Of a stretch of 42,461 nt of DNA, positions 18,683-27,437 are shown piece after piece (positions within the stretch are counted from its first letter, which is position 1; the number at the start of each line of letters is the position of its first letter). The notes beneath the pieces are model-generated. The model had not been told where the DNA came from. It was given only the letters and a program-made list of their open reading frames with translations, and made no database searches. This DNA comes from Gammaproteobacteria bacterium (GTDB taxonomy: Bacteria > Pseudomonadota > Gammaproteobacteria > DSM-16500). Location: assembly GCA_013288125.1 (NCBI GenBank), contig JABDCN010000013.1, positions 1 through 42,461 of the forward strand. Direction: 5' to 3'. The translations under genes were made by a program, and so were the position numbers.

Positions 18683-19553
18683 GATTTCGATCAGCAAAAC
18701 TACGGTGATTATTTTGTTCGATTTGATACTTACGATGTTGCATGTACGCCGCGCGCATGAATACGTATTTATCCACGGCTGCTTCCTCAAACAAGGCTTC
18801 AGAATGTAATATTTGCACACGACGATCGAGTACGCCAAAAGCATATAGTTGATATCGCGTGCGTTGCGGGTAAATATGCGGATAAATTGAGAAGCCATAA
18901 TAATCAACTGGGATGCCAATACCATCACGTATGGTACTTGGCCCAAAGAATGGCCACACCACATAAGTTGAGTTTTGATAACCCCATCTCGCCAACGTCA
19001 ATCCAAAATCATTGGAGTAATACGGCAAATTCATACGCGTTGCCATATCAAAAACACCACCGATTCCAATCGTCGTATTAATACTTAATCGCCAAAAATC
19101 ATTGGCAAATTGATAGAAGTGCAGCTGAAGTGCATCATTTGCTAGAATAGGCAGCTCGCCAATATTATTAAAAAAATTATGCACGCCTTGATTTAAAGGT
19201 CTCGGCATAATTTTGTTATAAATGGTTGCAATTGGTTTCATGAAATATTTATCGATAAAATCATTGAAAGAAAACATGGCGTGGTTAAAACTATGAAGCG
19301 GATCACTAACGGGTTGGCTCGCCGCGACATCTTCTTGTACATCAGTTGTGCTACTGTTTTCAGTCGTTGTTTGTTTGTTAGTTTGTTTAGTAGAAGTCTG
19401 TTTAGTAGAGGTTTGTTTAGTAGTAGTTTGCTGCGTTGTTGCTTGCTCAGCGGGGCTTGCTTGCCCCGTATTCATTAGGGTATCGTCTGCCAATGCTGTT
19501 ATTGCGACAAAAACAGTGGCTATAGTCAAAAAAATAGTCATGACTTTTTTCAT
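18675..19553 (-). CDS. mlaA: MlaA/VacJ family phospholipid-transport protein
   Basis: MlaA is the outer-membrane component that removes mislocalised phospholipids from the outer leaflet and passes them to the Mla pathway. The conserved domain starts at DPLHSFNHAMFSFNDFIDKYFMKPIA (in part; from about residue 83). It continues with FFNNIGELPILANDALQ, INTTIGIGGVFDMA, GLTLARWGYQNSTYVVWPFFGPSTIRDGIG and DPYVFMR-like VDKYVFMRAAY. Two things are odd. The signal peptide (residues about 1-22, ending ALA-DD) has no lipobox cysteine although MlaA is usually a lipoprotein. A Thr/Gln/Lys-rich linker with TSTKQT repeats (about 40-75) separates it from the domain. The other Mla genes are not in the window. 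Confidence 0.9.
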   Translation of the reverse strand: MKKVMTIFLTIATVFVAITALADDTLMNTGQASPAEQATTQQTTTKQTSTKQTSTKQTNKQTTTENSSTTDVQEDVAASQPVSDPLHSFNHAMFSFNDFIDKYFMKPIATIYNKIMPRPLNQGVHNFFNNIGELPILANDALQLHFYQFANDFWRLSINTTIGIGGVFDMATRMNLPYYSNDFGLTLARWGYQNSTYVVWPFFGPSTIRDGIGIPVDYYGFSIYPHIYPQRTRYQLYAFGVLDRRVQILHSEALFEEAAVDKYVFMRAAYMQHRKYQIEQNNHRSFADRNHE

Positions 19554-19636
19554 AATGGTACACTTTCCAAGAATATTAAAGAGTTAGTTTAGCCTTACCA
19601 GAATGAGATAACAATGAGAGTGAGAAATAGATCGAT

Positions 19637-21163
19637 ATGACAACCAAACGCCCGCGTCCAATTGCACTTATTATTCTTGATGGCTGGGGTTATCGAGAAG
19701 ATCCTGCCGATAATGCCATTTTAGCTGCGCATAAACCCAACTGGGATGCCTATTGGCAGCATTATCCACACACTTGCTTGTCAGGATCAGGGCACTGCGT
19801 GGGTTTGCCTGAAGGTCAAATGGGTAATTCTGAAGTGGGGCATCTTACCATGGGTGCAGGACGGCTCGTGTATCAAGACTTAACGCGAATCGATCTCGCC
19901 ATAGAAAATGGTGAATTCTTTCAGAATGCCATTTTAATTAATGCAATGTTAGAAGCAAAAAAAAATCATAAAGCGGTTCATCTCATGGGATTACTCTCCC
20001 CTGGCGGCGTGCATAGTCATGAACGTCATTTACAAGCACTAATCTCACTGGCAACGCAATTAAATATCGATCAACTTTATATTCATGCTTTTTTAGATGG
20101 ACGTGACACGCCGCCTAAAAGTGCGCAAGCTTCTTTAAATATTCCTGGTGGACGCATTGTTTCTTTAATTGGTCGATATTATGCAATGGATAGAGATAAA
20201 CGTTGGGACCGCATTCAAATTGCTTATGATTTATTAGTTGATGGCAAAGCTCAAACACAGGCAGAAACAGCAGAAAAAGGATTAGCACTTGCTTATGAAC
20301 GCGGTGAAACAGATGAATTTGTTTTACCAACCCGTATTCATGCGGACCATGAATCGCCTGTCACAATACAATCAGGCGACACGGTTATTTTCGCCAATTT
20401 TCGATCAGACCGCGCGCGCGAAATCACACAAGCTTTTACTGATCCAAATTTTAAAGGATTTAAACGCGAGCACTGGCCGCAAATAAATTTTATTTGTCTT
20501 TCAGAATATGATAGTCAATTTAATTTGCCTGTTGCTTTTCCGTCGCAATCTTTGAAAAATTTATTAGGTGACTATGTGAGCGAGCAAGGATTGCGTCAAT
20601 TACGTATTGCAGAAACAGAAAAATACGCGCATGTGACTTTCTTTTTTAATGGCGGCGTTGAAAAACCAAGCGTGAATGAAGATCGTATTCTCATTCCTTC
20701 TCCTTTGGTTGCAACTTATGATTTAATACCTGAAATGAGTGCGAAAGAAATCACAGATCGTCTTGTGCAAGAAATTCAACGTCAAACTTATGATTTAATT
20801 ATTTGTAATTTTGCCAACCCCGATATGGTAGGACACACTGGCGATTTTGCTGCAACTGTTAAAGCGATTGAAACCATTGATACTTGTTTAGGTAAAATTA
20901 TTTCTGCTTTATTAGCAGTGGGCGGCGAAGCGATTATCACAGCTGATCATGGCAATGCAGAAAAAATGTATGATCACACAACAAAACAAATGCACACCGC
21001 GCATACCAGTGATCCTGTTCCCTTTCTTTATATTGGTGAACGTGCCGCAGAAGTGACGAATGAAAAAGGAACGTTGAGAGATATTGCGCCGACGTTGCTT
21101 TATTTAATGGGATTGAAACAGCCAGAGGAGATGACGGGGAAGAGTTTGGTGAGGGTGGTTTAA
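19637..21163 (+). CDS. gpmI: 2,3-bisphosphoglycerate-independent phosphoglycerate mutase
   Basis: GpmI interconverts 3- and 2-phosphoglycerate in glycolysis using two manganese ions and a phosphoserine intermediate. The 508-residue product is full length. Visible are LIILDGWG near the N-terminus, the catalytic serine in GQMGNSEVGHLTMGAGR (about 60-76), HAFLDGRDTPP, RDKRWDR, NFRSDRAREI, and the second metal site ANPDMVGHTG and TADHGNAE near the C-terminus. It is divergent from mlaA with an 83-bp spacer, and ctpA follows after 66 bases. In many proteobacteria a murein hydrolase activator (envC) lies between gpmI and ctpA; it is absent here. Confidence 0.98.
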   Translation: MTTKRPRPIALIILDGWGYREDPADNAILAAHKPNWDAYWQHYPHTCLSGSGHCVGLPEGQMGNSEVGHLTMGAGRLVYQDLTRIDLAIENGEFFQNAILINAMLEAKKNHKAVHLMGLLSPGGVHSHERHLQALISLATQLNIDQLYIHAFLDGRDTPPKSAQASLNIPGGRIVSLIGRYYAMDRDKRWDRIQIAYDLLVDGKAQTQAETAEKGLALAYERGETDEFVLPTRIHADHESPVTIQSGDTVIFANFRSDRAREITQAFTDPNFKGFKREHWPQINFICLSEYDSQFNLPVAFPSQSLKNLLGDYVSEQGLRQLRIAETEKYAHVTFFFNGGVEKPSVNEDRILIPSPLVATYDLIPEMSAKEITDRLVQEIQRQTYDLIICNFANPDMVGHTGDFAATVKAIETIDTCLGKIISALLAVGGEAIITADHGNAEKMYDHTTKQMHTAHTSDPVPFLYIGERAAEVTNEKGTLRDIAPTLLYLMGLKQPEEMTGKSLVRVV

Positions 21164-21229
21164 TGCTAGCCGGCTTGGACGAAAAAGATGCTATACTTAA
21201 ATTAATCATCCATATGGAAGCGACCCTAT

Positions 21230-22621
21230 ATGAAGCCACAAATGTTCTCATCCATCGTCTGTGCTGCCGCGATTTTCGCTTTCCAACCTATTGTTTCTAT
21301 TGCAGATAGTCCAAAATTAACGGTTCCGCCCATTGCCTCCCAATTATTAAGCGCGGCCCAACAAGCCCCTCAATCGCCTGAAAAAGGCCAGCAAGTCAAT
21401 GAAGAAGATATTAACCGATTCACGAACACCATCGTTCTCATCAAAGATTTTTATGTTCAAAAAGTGGGAGACAAATCCCTGCTTGACGACGCCATTCGTG
21501 GCATGGTCAGCGGTCTTGATCCGCATTCAGAATACTTAGATAGCGATGCCTATAAAGCCTTACTCATGACAACTGCAGGCGAATTTGGCGGCGTTGGTAT
21601 CGAGATTACACCCGAATATGGCATTCTCAAAGTGGTGTCCCCTATGGATGATACCCCTGCTGCTAAAGCAGGAATCAAAGCGGGTGATTACATTGTTGCA
21701 ATAGATACCAAACTAGTCAGCGAAATGACTTTGCAAGATGCCGTCAAAAGAATGCGTGGTAAAGAAGGTTCATTAGTCACCTTGACTGTCATCCGAAAAG
21801 GTGAAAAACAACCACTCACTTTTAAATTGGTTCGCGAAGTCATTCACATCGCCAGTGTGAAAAGTAAAATGCTAGATCAAAATATTGGTTACGTTCGCAT
21901 TACACAATTCCAAGAACCTACAGCAAAATTAATGCGTGACGCCATTCTCGATCTCAAAAATAAAAATAATGGTCATTTGGGTGGATTAATTTTAGATCTA
22001 CGTAATAATCCAGGCGGATTGTTAGAATCTGCTGTGCAAGTCGTCGATAGTTTTCTTAATAGTAAAGATCCCAACAAATTTAAAGATGTGATTGTATACA
22101 CAGAAGGTCGATTACCTGAAGCACAATACACAGCAAAAGCTGATAGCAGCGACATGTTAAATGGCGCACCCGTTGTCGTGCTAATTAATAATGGTTCTGC
22201 TTCTGCTTCTGAAATTGTGGCGGGTGCATTACAAGATTATCATCGCGCTTTAATTGTAGGGACAACAAGCTTTGGCAAAGGATCGGTACAAACCGTGATT
22301 CCACTTGATAAAGACCATGCATTAAAATTAACGACTGCTTTATATCACACACCATCTGGCCGCGTGATACAAAATGTTGGCATTGTGCCTGATGTTACTA
22401 TTGAAGATTTGAAAGTCACAAACAATAATACGGATACTGAATTAGCCATGGTAGAACCCATTAAAGAATATCAATTGAAAAATCATTTGCCGGGTACAAC
22501 TGCTTCTTCCAATGAATTAAATGCAAAAAGTGATATCAGTTTAGCAGAAGATGATTTTCAATTGTTTGAAGCATTGAAAATATTGCGAACGATTGCGTCG
22601 CTGGATCAAGCAAGTAAATAA
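21230..22621 (+). CDS. ctpA: carboxy-terminal processing peptidase, S41 family
   Basis: CtpA-type proteases cleave C-terminal tails of periplasmic and envelope proteins. The 463-residue product has an N-terminal signal peptide (about 1-25), a PDZ domain (about 115-185, with GEFGGVGIEI and GIKAGDYIVAIDTK), and the S41 protease domain. That domain contains GYVRITQF, LILDLRNNPGGLL, the Ser motif NNGSASASEIVAGALQD (about 320-336) and the Lys motif GTTSFGKGSVQT. The next gene starts one base after its stop codon, so it appears to head or share an operon with the large helical-repeat protein. Confidence 0.95.
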   Translation: MKPQMFSSIVCAAAIFAFQPIVSIADSPKLTVPPIASQLLSAAQQAPQSPEKGQQVNEEDINRFTNTIVLIKDFYVQKVGDKSLLDDAIRGMVSGLDPHSEYLDSDAYKALLMTTAGEFGGVGIEITPEYGILKVVSPMDDTPAAKAGIKAGDYIVAIDTKLVSEMTLQDAVKRMRGKEGSLVTLTVIRKGEKQPLTFKLVREVIHIASVKSKMLDQNIGYVRITQFQEPTAKLMRDAILDLKNKNNGHLGGLILDLRNNPGGLLESAVQVVDSFLNSKDPNKFKDVIVYTEGRLPEAQYTAKADSSDMLNGAPVVVLINNGSASASEIVAGALQDYHRALIVGTTSFGKGSVQTVIPLDKDHALKLTTALYHTPSGRVIQNVGIVPDVTIEDLKVTNNNTDTELAMVEPIKEYQLKNHLPGTTASSNELNAKSDISLAEDDFQLFEALKILRTIASLDQASK

Positions 22622-22622
22622 A

Positions 22623-25600
22623 ATGTCTGAGACAAGGCAAGTTAATCTTGACACTGAAGCAGCGCGAAGGCTGGCTCACAGGGAAGCCACCATGGCCAAA
22701 GTTCCTTCTCATTCCGTTGGTATGGCGCTTCTTAAGTTCAAAGAAATTTACTTTGGGAACGTGAAAAAAAACCTCGATTCAGTGCTTAACATTTGTTATC
22801 TCGAAACTAAAGAAGAAATTCGCGCAAAATCAAAAGAAATATTAACCTTCGATGAAAGCGAAAAAAAACTTTTAATCGCATCAGATTATAAAGCAGCTTG
22901 TTCTTATCTTAAAAAAAGTGCAAATGAACCTTGTAATGCTTTAGATACAGTAACCTTATTTATTAATGGAAAAGATGAGCCATATCAATTTCGTTTACAG
23001 GATGTCATTACGTTTGCATGGAAAGCAATCAATGATTATAGTAAATATTTGGACCATGTAGATGAAAGAATTCGTTTAAACCCTGAATTAAAAAAAGCAA
23101 TTGAACAAGATGCATCTCTGAGCGAAAGTATAATAAAAAATGTTACAGAACAACTTCATCGAGGTCGTTTAATCGATTTTTTTAATTGCATTGAAAAAAT
23201 GAGACTAGATAATGTATGTCATCATGGCAAACGTCATGAATTAATATTTCCATTCAGTTTTGTTTATCCTGGTATTGAGATTATAGAAGATGAAAAAGCA
23301 ACGGTATCACGATTTTTAAAAGAAAATTTGACGATAAGCTATCAAGAAGCCGATGAATCTATTAAAGACAAATGTAAAGACGCCATGTTGTTATGGATTA
23401 CTGAGCATGATCCAAAAAAATTATTATGCCTGTTAAATCCAGAGGATACGTTTCGATCAAGCATACATCAATTATTTATTCAGCATGGTATAAATCCCGT
23501 TGAAATTAATGCAGACAAATTAATTGATGACGCTTTAAAACACATTGAATTATCTTGTGACAAAAATTTAAATCCCGGCCTGTATTATGCTTGTCAATTG
23601 TTTCATCAATTAAGAGAACATCTCAATCAAGACCAAGCTAATCAAGCATTAAAAATTGCTTGTAATTGGGTTTCTTCCGCGTCATTTGATTTTAATCATC
23701 AGGAACAAATCAATTTATTAGGAAAATTTTGTGAAATATATAAAGCGCATGAAGCTTGGATTAAATATAGAGATGGCTTAAAAACATCAGGATTGTTAAG
23801 TGATTCTATCATTGAATTTTCCCATGAAATAAACCTCTATTTTTTAGCCATCATCACTGAAAATAAATTAGCTGTTGATTACATTTACGATGCTGATATT
23901 AAAATAGAATTTTTAATGAATAAGATTGATCAACACAAAAAAAACAGCAGGCAAGATGAAATTGAAAATTTCTTTTGGAAATATTTTAATAGTCAAACAA
24001 TAGAAGGAAAAAGCGCGCAGTATAAATTATTATTAGATGAGGATTTTAAATCGAAAATTTGCATGAGTGAAGATAAAATCAGTGAATTGTACCGTTCAAA
24101 TACAAGTGATGGTTACCTTGATATCACTGTTTACGATATTAATCGGTGTATCTTGTATGCGATCACAACGCCACCGTTTCAATGGCCAGCTAACTTTGGA
24201 GGAGTATTATCTGCTAGTTCTAGCAAGCTTGAAAGCGGATTGTTTCCACGAATTATCCATCTTCTTCAACATCTTAAAGAATCACAAAATAGAAATCACT
24301 TACAATTAAAAAACGAATCATATCCACCACCATTAATTAAACAGCTTATTTATTTACGAGAAGAATATCGTAAAAATTTGTGGGCACAATTATCAGAAGA
24401 AGAAAAAATAATACGAAAGCCATTAGATATTCGCAATGATAATATGCGACCGGGATATGTGATATTAACACCTGATCAAGTCAAATCAGATTCTGAATGG
24501 TGCTATGTTTCTCGGCTTATTAAAAGCATATCAAATTACAACGATCCAAGCGCAGGAGAGCGATTATTAGAATCGATATATGATCGCTATGCCGTTAAAA
24601 TTAATACTTTATTAATAACCACCGATGTTACTGACGCGCTGAATAGTATCCCCTCTTCACGTCATGATAGTTATAAAGCAGGATATGCTGCGACTATCAA
24701 TAGATTAAGCGATGCAAAACTCAAAGAAATTATTTTTTGTTTTATTGATTTACGCAATATTTTATGCAAACTATCTCATGTAGAACAATCTATTTTAATA
24801 CATCGTTTAGGCAATCATATTAAAAATATCATTCGATACTATGATCATCTTATGATAGTTTTTCGTGCTTTGACTCATCTACCAAATCGCAATCTTTTAA
24901 TCCAAATACTAGATGATCAATTAGATAATTATATTAAATCTAATTTTGAATTAGCTAATATACTGACACTACTGGATCCAAATGATTATCCAGATTCAAT
25001 GGAAAGATTTATTGATCGCTATATTAAATCTGATTCTGAGTTACTCAATGTAATTTTAAAATTACCTGACGAAACACGTATTAATTTATTGAAAAAAATA
25101 GGCAATAAACTAAAAAAAATTGTTCTATCCGCCCTCTCGTTGACTCAAATCTTGATAGGCATACCTCGAGAAGACCGTAAAGTTTTAATTCAACTATTGA
25201 ATGAAAAACTCATCACTATAATTGAAAATGGTAAAGGCTTAAGTTCAATATTAAAACTCTTATGTGATGATGCCCGAAAAAAATTAATGCAACTATTGGG
25301 CGTTAAAGTTAGAGACATCATTCAGAATGGAGACCAATTAGACGACATATTAATGTATTTACGCTACGAAGAATGCAAAAAATTAATGTTTATTTTAGGA
25401 GATAAAGTAAAAGACATCATCACATATAATGCTTGGCAGTTTATTTCATTATTATCGAAATTATCTCAAGAAAACCAAGAAGATTTGATAAAAAGATTAG
25501 ATACTAGATTAGTGGATATTTTTATAAACACTGACCATTTGAAGAATGCCTTACAGGTATTATCTCAACAAAACGGTTTGCTTTTATTGCAACAGTTCGG

Positions 25601-26675
25601 TGAACAACTCGGAAAAATTATTCAAACAGAATATCAATTACGAATGCTTTTTGAACATTTCCATCAAGATAATTATCCTGCTTTAATGCAATTATTAGGT
25701 CATCATGTCAATAAAATCATTGAAACAGATCTAGATGAGGTTTTTGAATACTTACTCCATAAAAAACACCGTGCAGTATTACTTGCTTTGGATTCTAAAG
25801 TAAAAATTTTTGTTACGGAATATCATGAATTCTGTAGGCTTTTCAATAGGCTGCATCGAAAAAATCGTTTGGTTTTAATTAATCTGCTTGATGATCCACA
25901 TAATTCAATAAAAAGCATCTTTCAGAGCGCTGATCAGCTAAATGCAATTTTAAATCGATTGCCAAGGGAAGATCGACATATTCTAATAAAAGCACTAGGT
26001 GATCGCCTGAAACACCTTATGTATAATGACTACCAGGTAATTCGTATTTTAAAAAAATTACCTTCAGAGCATCATTTAGATTTTATAAAAGAAGTTGATA
26101 ATGAATTAAAGGTTATCATTGTAGATGATATCCAATTATTTAAACTATTAAAACAATTAACACCTATCAATTGCTGCGCTGTTATAAAAATATTAGATGA
26201 CAAAATCATCGACATTATTAAAGATACTGATTCACTCGAAAAATTCAGGTTTTTATCACCGGAAATTTTCTATATGGTCGCTCATGCTTTATTAATTAAA
26301 GATCAAATAGAAATAGAAAATAAATTTAACACTTCAGGTTTATCAAAAAATTCTTTCTTTAACAAACATCTCACTATACATGCTGACGATCATTTTAGTA
26401 AAGAACAAAAAACGGCGTCTTTAAATGCTTTATTCAATGCAGTGATTAATTATGTTAGTGACAAAAATGCATTTGATCATATTTCAGATATCGATTTACG
26501 TCCTTTAACTAAGGGTAATCTAAATAAAATATATCAAACCGTTTGTACTAATTTTAATATTGCACCTCGAAAGCCAAAACCTGAACCCAATCAACTGAGA
26601 AATAGATGCAGACGAACGATTAACTCCATGGTTCATTTCAATCAATCTATCACGCCTTCAATCAGAGGACATTAA
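22623..26675 (+). CDS. 1350-residue protein with about 15 tandem 33-residue helical repeats
   Basis: The protein is not a recognised family. I chose the ATG at 22623 (MSETRQVNLD), one base after the ctpA stop; an in-frame ATG at 22593 lies inside ctpA. The N-terminal half (1-700) is globular and helical, with a notable stretch VCHHGKRHELIF...VYPGIEIIEDE near residues 198-222. Residues about 708-1210 form a solenoid of about 15 repeats of 33 residues. The pattern is xILxxLPxEDRxxLIxxLGDKLxxIIxNxxxL, for example ILNRLPREDRHILIKALGD and ILIGIPREDRKVLIQLLNE. A charged C-terminal part follows, ending RRTINSMVHFNQSITPSIRGH. No signal peptide or TM segment is seen. Coupling to ctpA is unexpected. 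Large helical repeat proteins in this order are often Dot/Icm effectors, so that is my best guess. Confidence 0.75.
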   Translation: MSETRQVNLDTEAARRLAHREATMAKVPSHSVGMALLKFKEIYFGNVKKNLDSVLNICYLETKEEIRAKSKEILTFDESEKKLLIASDYKAACSYLKKSANEPCNALDTVTLFINGKDEPYQFRLQDVITFAWKAINDYSKYLDHVDERIRLNPELKKAIEQDASLSESIIKNVTEQLHRGRLIDFFNCIEKMRLDNVCHHGKRHELIFPFSFVYPGIEIIEDEKATVSRFLKENLTISYQEADESIKDKCKDAMLLWITEHDPKKLLCLLNPEDTFRSSIHQLFIQHGINPVEINADKLIDDALKHIELSCDKNLNPGLYYACQLFHQLREHLNQDQANQALKIACNWVSSASFDFNHQEQINLLGKFCEIYKAHEAWIKYRDGLKTSGLLSDSIIEFSHEINLYFLAIITENKLAVDYIYDADIKIEFLMNKIDQHKKNSRQDEIENFFWKYFNSQTIEGKSAQYKLLLDEDFKSKICMSEDKISELYRSNTSDGYLDITVYDINRCILYAITTPPFQWPANFGGVLSASSSKLESGLFPRIIHLLQHLKESQNRNHLQLKNESYPPPLIKQLIYLREEYRKNLWAQLSEEEKIIRKPLDIRNDNMRPGYVILTPDQVKSDSEWCYVSRLIKSISNYNDPSAGERLLESIYDRYAVKINTLLITTDVTDALNSIPSSRHDSYKAGYAATINRLSDAKLKEIIFCFIDLRNILCKLSHVEQSILIHRLGNHIKNIIRYYDHLMIVFRALTHLPNRNLLIQILDDQLDNYIKSNFELANILTLLDPNDYPDSMERFIDRYIKSDSELLNVILKLPDETRINLLKKIGNKLKKIVLSALSLTQILIGIPREDRKVLIQLLNEKLITIIENGKGLSSILKLLCDDARKKLMQLLGVKVRDIIQNGDQLDDILMYLRYEECKKLMFILGDKVKDIITYNAWQFISLLSKLSQENQEDLIKRLDTRLVDIFINTDHLKNALQVLSQQNGLLLLQQFGEQLGKIIQTEYQLRMLFEHFHQDNYPALMQLLGHHVNKIIETDLDEVFEYLLHKKHRAVLLALDSKVKIFVTEYHEFCRLFNRLHRKNRLVLINLLDDPHNSIKSIFQSADQLNAILNRLPREDRHILIKALGDRLKHLMYNDYQVIRILKKLPSEHHLDFIKEVDNELKVIIVDDIQLFKLLKQLTPINCCAVIKILDDKIIDIIKDTDSLEKFRFLSPEIFYMVAHALLIKDQIEIENKFNTSGLSKNSFFNKHLTIHADDHFSKEQKTASLNALFNAVINYVSDKNAFDHISDIDLRPLTKGNLNKIYQTVCTNFNIAPRKPKPEPNQLRNRCRRTINSMVHFNQSITPSIRGH

Positions 26676-26744
26676 AACGAAGCAAAGCAAACGGACGGTC
26701 TAGAACGAAGCCTGAACACTTACCATTGTTTCAATAAACACAAG

Positions 26745-27083
26745 TCAACGAGCAAACATAATAGATAAAATATTTAAAACATTATCTTGTGTTTCTTCAG
26801 TTATTTGACCCAACGTTTTTACAATACGACTACGATCAATTGCCCTCAATTGATCTAAAGCAATTTGTCCTTTCTTTTTTTTGAATAAAACATTCACGCG
26901 TGTTGGAAAATGTGGTCGAATGCTACTCGTCATAGGAGCAATAATAAGCGTATTTAATCGGCTTAAATTCATAGAGTCTGGAGAAATTATCACTGCCGGC
27001 CTGGTTTTTTTTATTTCTGAACCAATAGTAGGATCGAGATTAACGAGACAAATATCAAAACGTTTAATTTTTACCATGTCCAT
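26745..27083 (-). CDS. mazF: MazF/PemK-type mRNA interferase toxin
   Basis: MazF toxins are ribosome-independent or -dependent endoribonucleases that cleave mRNA at short motifs. The 112-residue product shows the family core: RFDICLVNLDPTIGSEIKKTRPAVIIS near the N-terminus, TLIIAPMTSSIR, and QIALDQLRAIDRSRI, and it ends at the usual length. The conserved R in KKTRPAVI and the DQLRAID strand are present, so it looks active. Start codons at 27083 or 27077 (two residues later) are both possible; both overlap the 3' end of the antitoxin gene, as is typical for the pair. Confidence 0.93.
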   Translation of the reverse strand: MDMVKIKRFDICLVNLDPTIGSEIKKTRPAVIISPDSMNLSRLNTLIIAPMTSSIRPHFPTRVNVLFKKKKGQIALDQLRAIDRSRIVKTLGQITEETQDNVLNILSIMFAR

Positions 27084-27328
27084 TCATCTTCATCAAAATC
27101 GTTTGTTACATTGATAAGAAATTTTTCATTTTCAATATCAGCGATTCCATTAAATGCTTCTAACCAACCTTCTTGCGGATTTGAAATAGGAACTAATGTA
27201 ACACCGCCTTTTTTATTGATCATAATCTTAAGTTGCTCACCAGGACTTAAATGTGCTTCTTTCAGAATTGCAGCAGGGATACGAATCCCGACAGAATTAC
27301 CCCATTTTGTAAGAATAACAGTAGACAT
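27071..27328 (-). CDS. mazE: MazE-type antitoxin with AbrB-like DNA-binding domain
   Basis: The antitoxin neutralises MazF and represses its own operon. The 85-residue protein has the N-terminal swapped-hairpin AbrB signature VILTKWGNSVGIRIPAAILKEA (in part, residues 4-25) and LSPGEQLKIMI. The acidic C-terminal tail (ENEKFLINVTNDFDEDEWTW in part) is the expected toxin-wrapping segment. AAGGTGAG at 27332-27339 is a strong ribosome site. It overlaps mazF by 13 bases, and an operator-like palindrome lies just upstream. Confidence 0.93.
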   Translation of the reverse strand: MSTVILTKWGNSVGIRIPAAILKEAHLSPGEQLKIMINKKGGVTLVPISNPQEGWLEAFNGIADIENEKFLINVTNDFDEDEWTW

Positions 27329-27344
27329 AAGCTCACCTTATTAA

Positions 27345-27378
27345 ATATATACATTGTATAATTATACAATGTATATAT
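27345..27378. promoter_or_regulatory. 34-bp perfect palindrome, putative mazEF operator
   Basis: The sequence from 27345 to 27378 is a perfect palindrome with the core ACATTGTATAATTATACAAT at its centre. It contains TATAAT on both strands, so the mazE -10 element probably lies within it. It ends 17 bases upstream of the mazE start codon. AbrB-type antitoxins characteristically bind palindromes here, so autorepression is likely. Confidence 0.8.
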
Positions 27379-27437
27379 ATTTAATGCAACAAATAAGAAA
27401 ACGAATACCTAAAAAGTATTATTTATTAATCAAAAGG

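Noticed and set aside
18482-18964. 160-residue reading of the small ORF upstream of icmQ
   Set aside because: The extra N-terminal part lies out of frame within mlaA on the same strand; only the 66-residue form starting at 18682 is plausible.
24745-26250. TAL-effector-like DNA-binding repeats, because of the 33-residue length
   Set aside because: The repeats lack the TALE sequence pattern and the variable-pair position; only the length is similar.
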